Source: an uncultured bacterium (lineage in GTDB: Bacteria > Verrucomicrobiota > Lentisphaeria > Victivallales > UBA1829). From it: 16,017 bases of DNA. Positions within the stretch are counted from its first letter, which is position 1. Every line of letters starts with the position of its first letter. The position numbers and the translations under genes were made by a program. The notes beneath the pieces are model-generated. The model was not told the DNA's origin. It saw only the letters and a list, made by a program, of their open reading frames with translations, and did no database searches. The stretch spans positions 1 through 16,017 of the forward strand of contig URNE01000011.1 in the NCBI GenBank assembly GCA_900549045.1, written 5' to 3'. Positions 15,184 to 16,017 of the stretch are shown piece after piece.

Positions 15184-15990
15184 TTACTGTTTGAATCCGG
15201 CCTTGAGCATGTCGCCGGAACCGTCGTAGCCTTTGGTTGTGATTGCCTGGGCTTCGGTTACGCTGGCGGCATGGCCGTCGGTGAAGAGCGTGACGGAGTG
15301 TCCCTTCGGGCTGTTGACCGGATGGCGGCTGTAGATGACATACTTGTCGTCCGATTTGCAGTTTCCGTATTTGGGGATGAAGGGCAATCCCATGACCGTT
15401 TCGCCTCCCTCCATGGTCGTGACAGCCTTTGACGGTTCCTTGACCTGGTTGACTTTCCGGCAAGGAGCTGCATTCCCAAAGTAGTCACCGCCGTGGAGCG
15501 CATGGTTCAGGTGATAATTGGTGAACTTGTAATGCCCGTCTGCCCAGAGAATCGGTTTGGGATTGGAGGGGCAATGAAATGTGCTCGTCGGGGAATCGTA
15601 CCCGTAGGCGACTCCGTAGGGGCCGACGACGTTTGACGGTTTGGGCGAATCCGCGGAAGGTCTGCTGGGATCTTCCACGCTGATCCCGCTGAGGATTCCG
15701 AGCCAGACGGTGCGTTTGTCATCCGGATTGTAGCTTGGCGCAAAGGTCGGAACTAGCCAGTCGTCGTTGGCTGTTGCATACATCGCCATGGCGGTTCCGA
15801 CGGTTTTATTGTTGTTGAGACAGCTCAGGGTGCGGGCCTTGTCCCGCGCCGAATTCAGCGCAGGGAGAAGCATGCCGGCAAGGATTGCAATGATGGAAAT
15901 TACCACAAGGAGCTCTATAAGGGTGAATTTATTGAATCCGCCCTTGAAATACGGGATGAGACTGCTTCTTCTGTTCGGATGAGTTTTCAT
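15184..15990 (-). CDS. Pseudopilin with prepilin N-terminus, head of the right cassette
   Basis: This 268-aa fibre subunit has the same design as the protein at 66-854. A 21-residue basic leader is followed by FTLIELLV from F22 with Glu at E26. From F22 to C57, 31 of 36 residues are identical between the two, including IIAILAGMLLPALNSAR. After C57 they diverge strongly. A CPS motif lies near residue 140 (STFHCPSNPKP). Near the end, RHPVNSPKGHSVTLFTDGHA replaces the exact H-X9-DG spacing of the first protein: the His-to-Asp-Gly distance is longer or shorter depending on the His chosen. The residue before F22 is Lys, not Gly. AAAGG stands about 10 nt before the ATG. The promoter would be beyond the window end. 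It is 15 nt before the secreted glycosidase, so the two are almost surely cotranscribed. A role in presenting or exporting that enzyme is inferred. Confidence 0.9.
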   Translation of the reverse strand: MKTHPNRRSSLIPYFKGGFNKFTLIELLVVISIIAILAGMLLPALNSARDKARTLSCLNNNKTVGTAMAMYATANDDWLVPTFAPSYNPDDKRTVWLGILSGISVEDPSRPSADSPKPSNVVGPYGVAYGYDSPTSTFHCPSNPKPILWADGHYKFTNYHLNHALHGGDYFGNAAPCRKVNQVKEPSKAVTTMEGGETVMGLPFIPKYGNCKSDDKYVIYSRHPVNSPKGHSVTLFTDGHAASVTEAQAITTKGYDGSGDMLKAGFKQ

Positions 15991-16017
15991 CGTGTTGCCG
16001 GCCTTTCGTTTGTTTTT

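Noticed and set aside
14500..15432. A 310-codon open frame on the plus strand, and similar ones at 13327-14163 and 11611-12450
   Set aside because: They are antisense to the 1184-aa glycosidase and show no domain, start signal or separate composition.

Overview
The window most likely comes from a Victivallales-type member of the Lentisphaerota. This is an inference. It rests on two secreted-fibre pseudopilins with near-identical FTLIELLV N-termini, each heading a run of carbohydrate-active genes, on large multidomain signal-peptide glycosidases, and on a moderately GC-rich base composition. No rRNA, tRNA, CRISPR array, insertion sequence or integrase was seen, and coding density is very high.

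Left unit (about 1-6104, + strand): an extended -10 promoter precedes a pseudopilin (66-854), a 978-aa secreted clan GH-A glycosidase flanked by carbohydrate-binding domains (873-3809), a 308-aa secreted beta-sandwich protein (3823-4749) and a GH28-like beta-helix enzyme with no signal peptide (4758-6104). Gaps are 8-18 nt, so this is very probably one operon.

Central block (6092-8247, - strand): an O-acetyltransferase of the maltose/galactoside type (7645-8247), then kdsD, the arabinose-5-phosphate isomerase of Kdo synthesis (6607-7584), with its own promoter, then an ECF-like sigma factor (6092-6601) 5 nt behind it. Its 3' end overlaps the 3' end of the GH28 gene by 13 bp.

Right-centre unit (8316-10957, + strand): a divergent promoter with a perfect 20-bp operator-like palindrome at the predicted transcription start drives an SGNH/GDSL esterase (8381-9217) and a cytoplasmic TIM-barrel hydrolase-like protein (9233-10957). 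A strong bidirectional terminator (10970-11018) follows.

Right unit (11031-15990, - strand): a second pseudopilin (15184-15990), a 1184-aa paralogue of the left glycosidase (11614-15168) and a small secreted protein gene broken by a frameshift (11031-11596). The order is the same as in the left unit: pseudopilin, large CBM-GH-CBM enzyme, small secreted protein. The window therefore holds two inverted copies of one cassette type, facing each other, with one copy decaying at its last gene.

Reading together (inference): the secreted enzymes and binding proteins act on an external polysaccharide, possibly presented by or exported with their dedicated pseudopilins. The signal-less GH28-like enzyme, the SGNH esterase and the TIM-barrel protein would finish imported oligosaccharides in the cytoplasm. 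No transporter, SusC/SusD pair or dedicated sugar regulator is encoded here.
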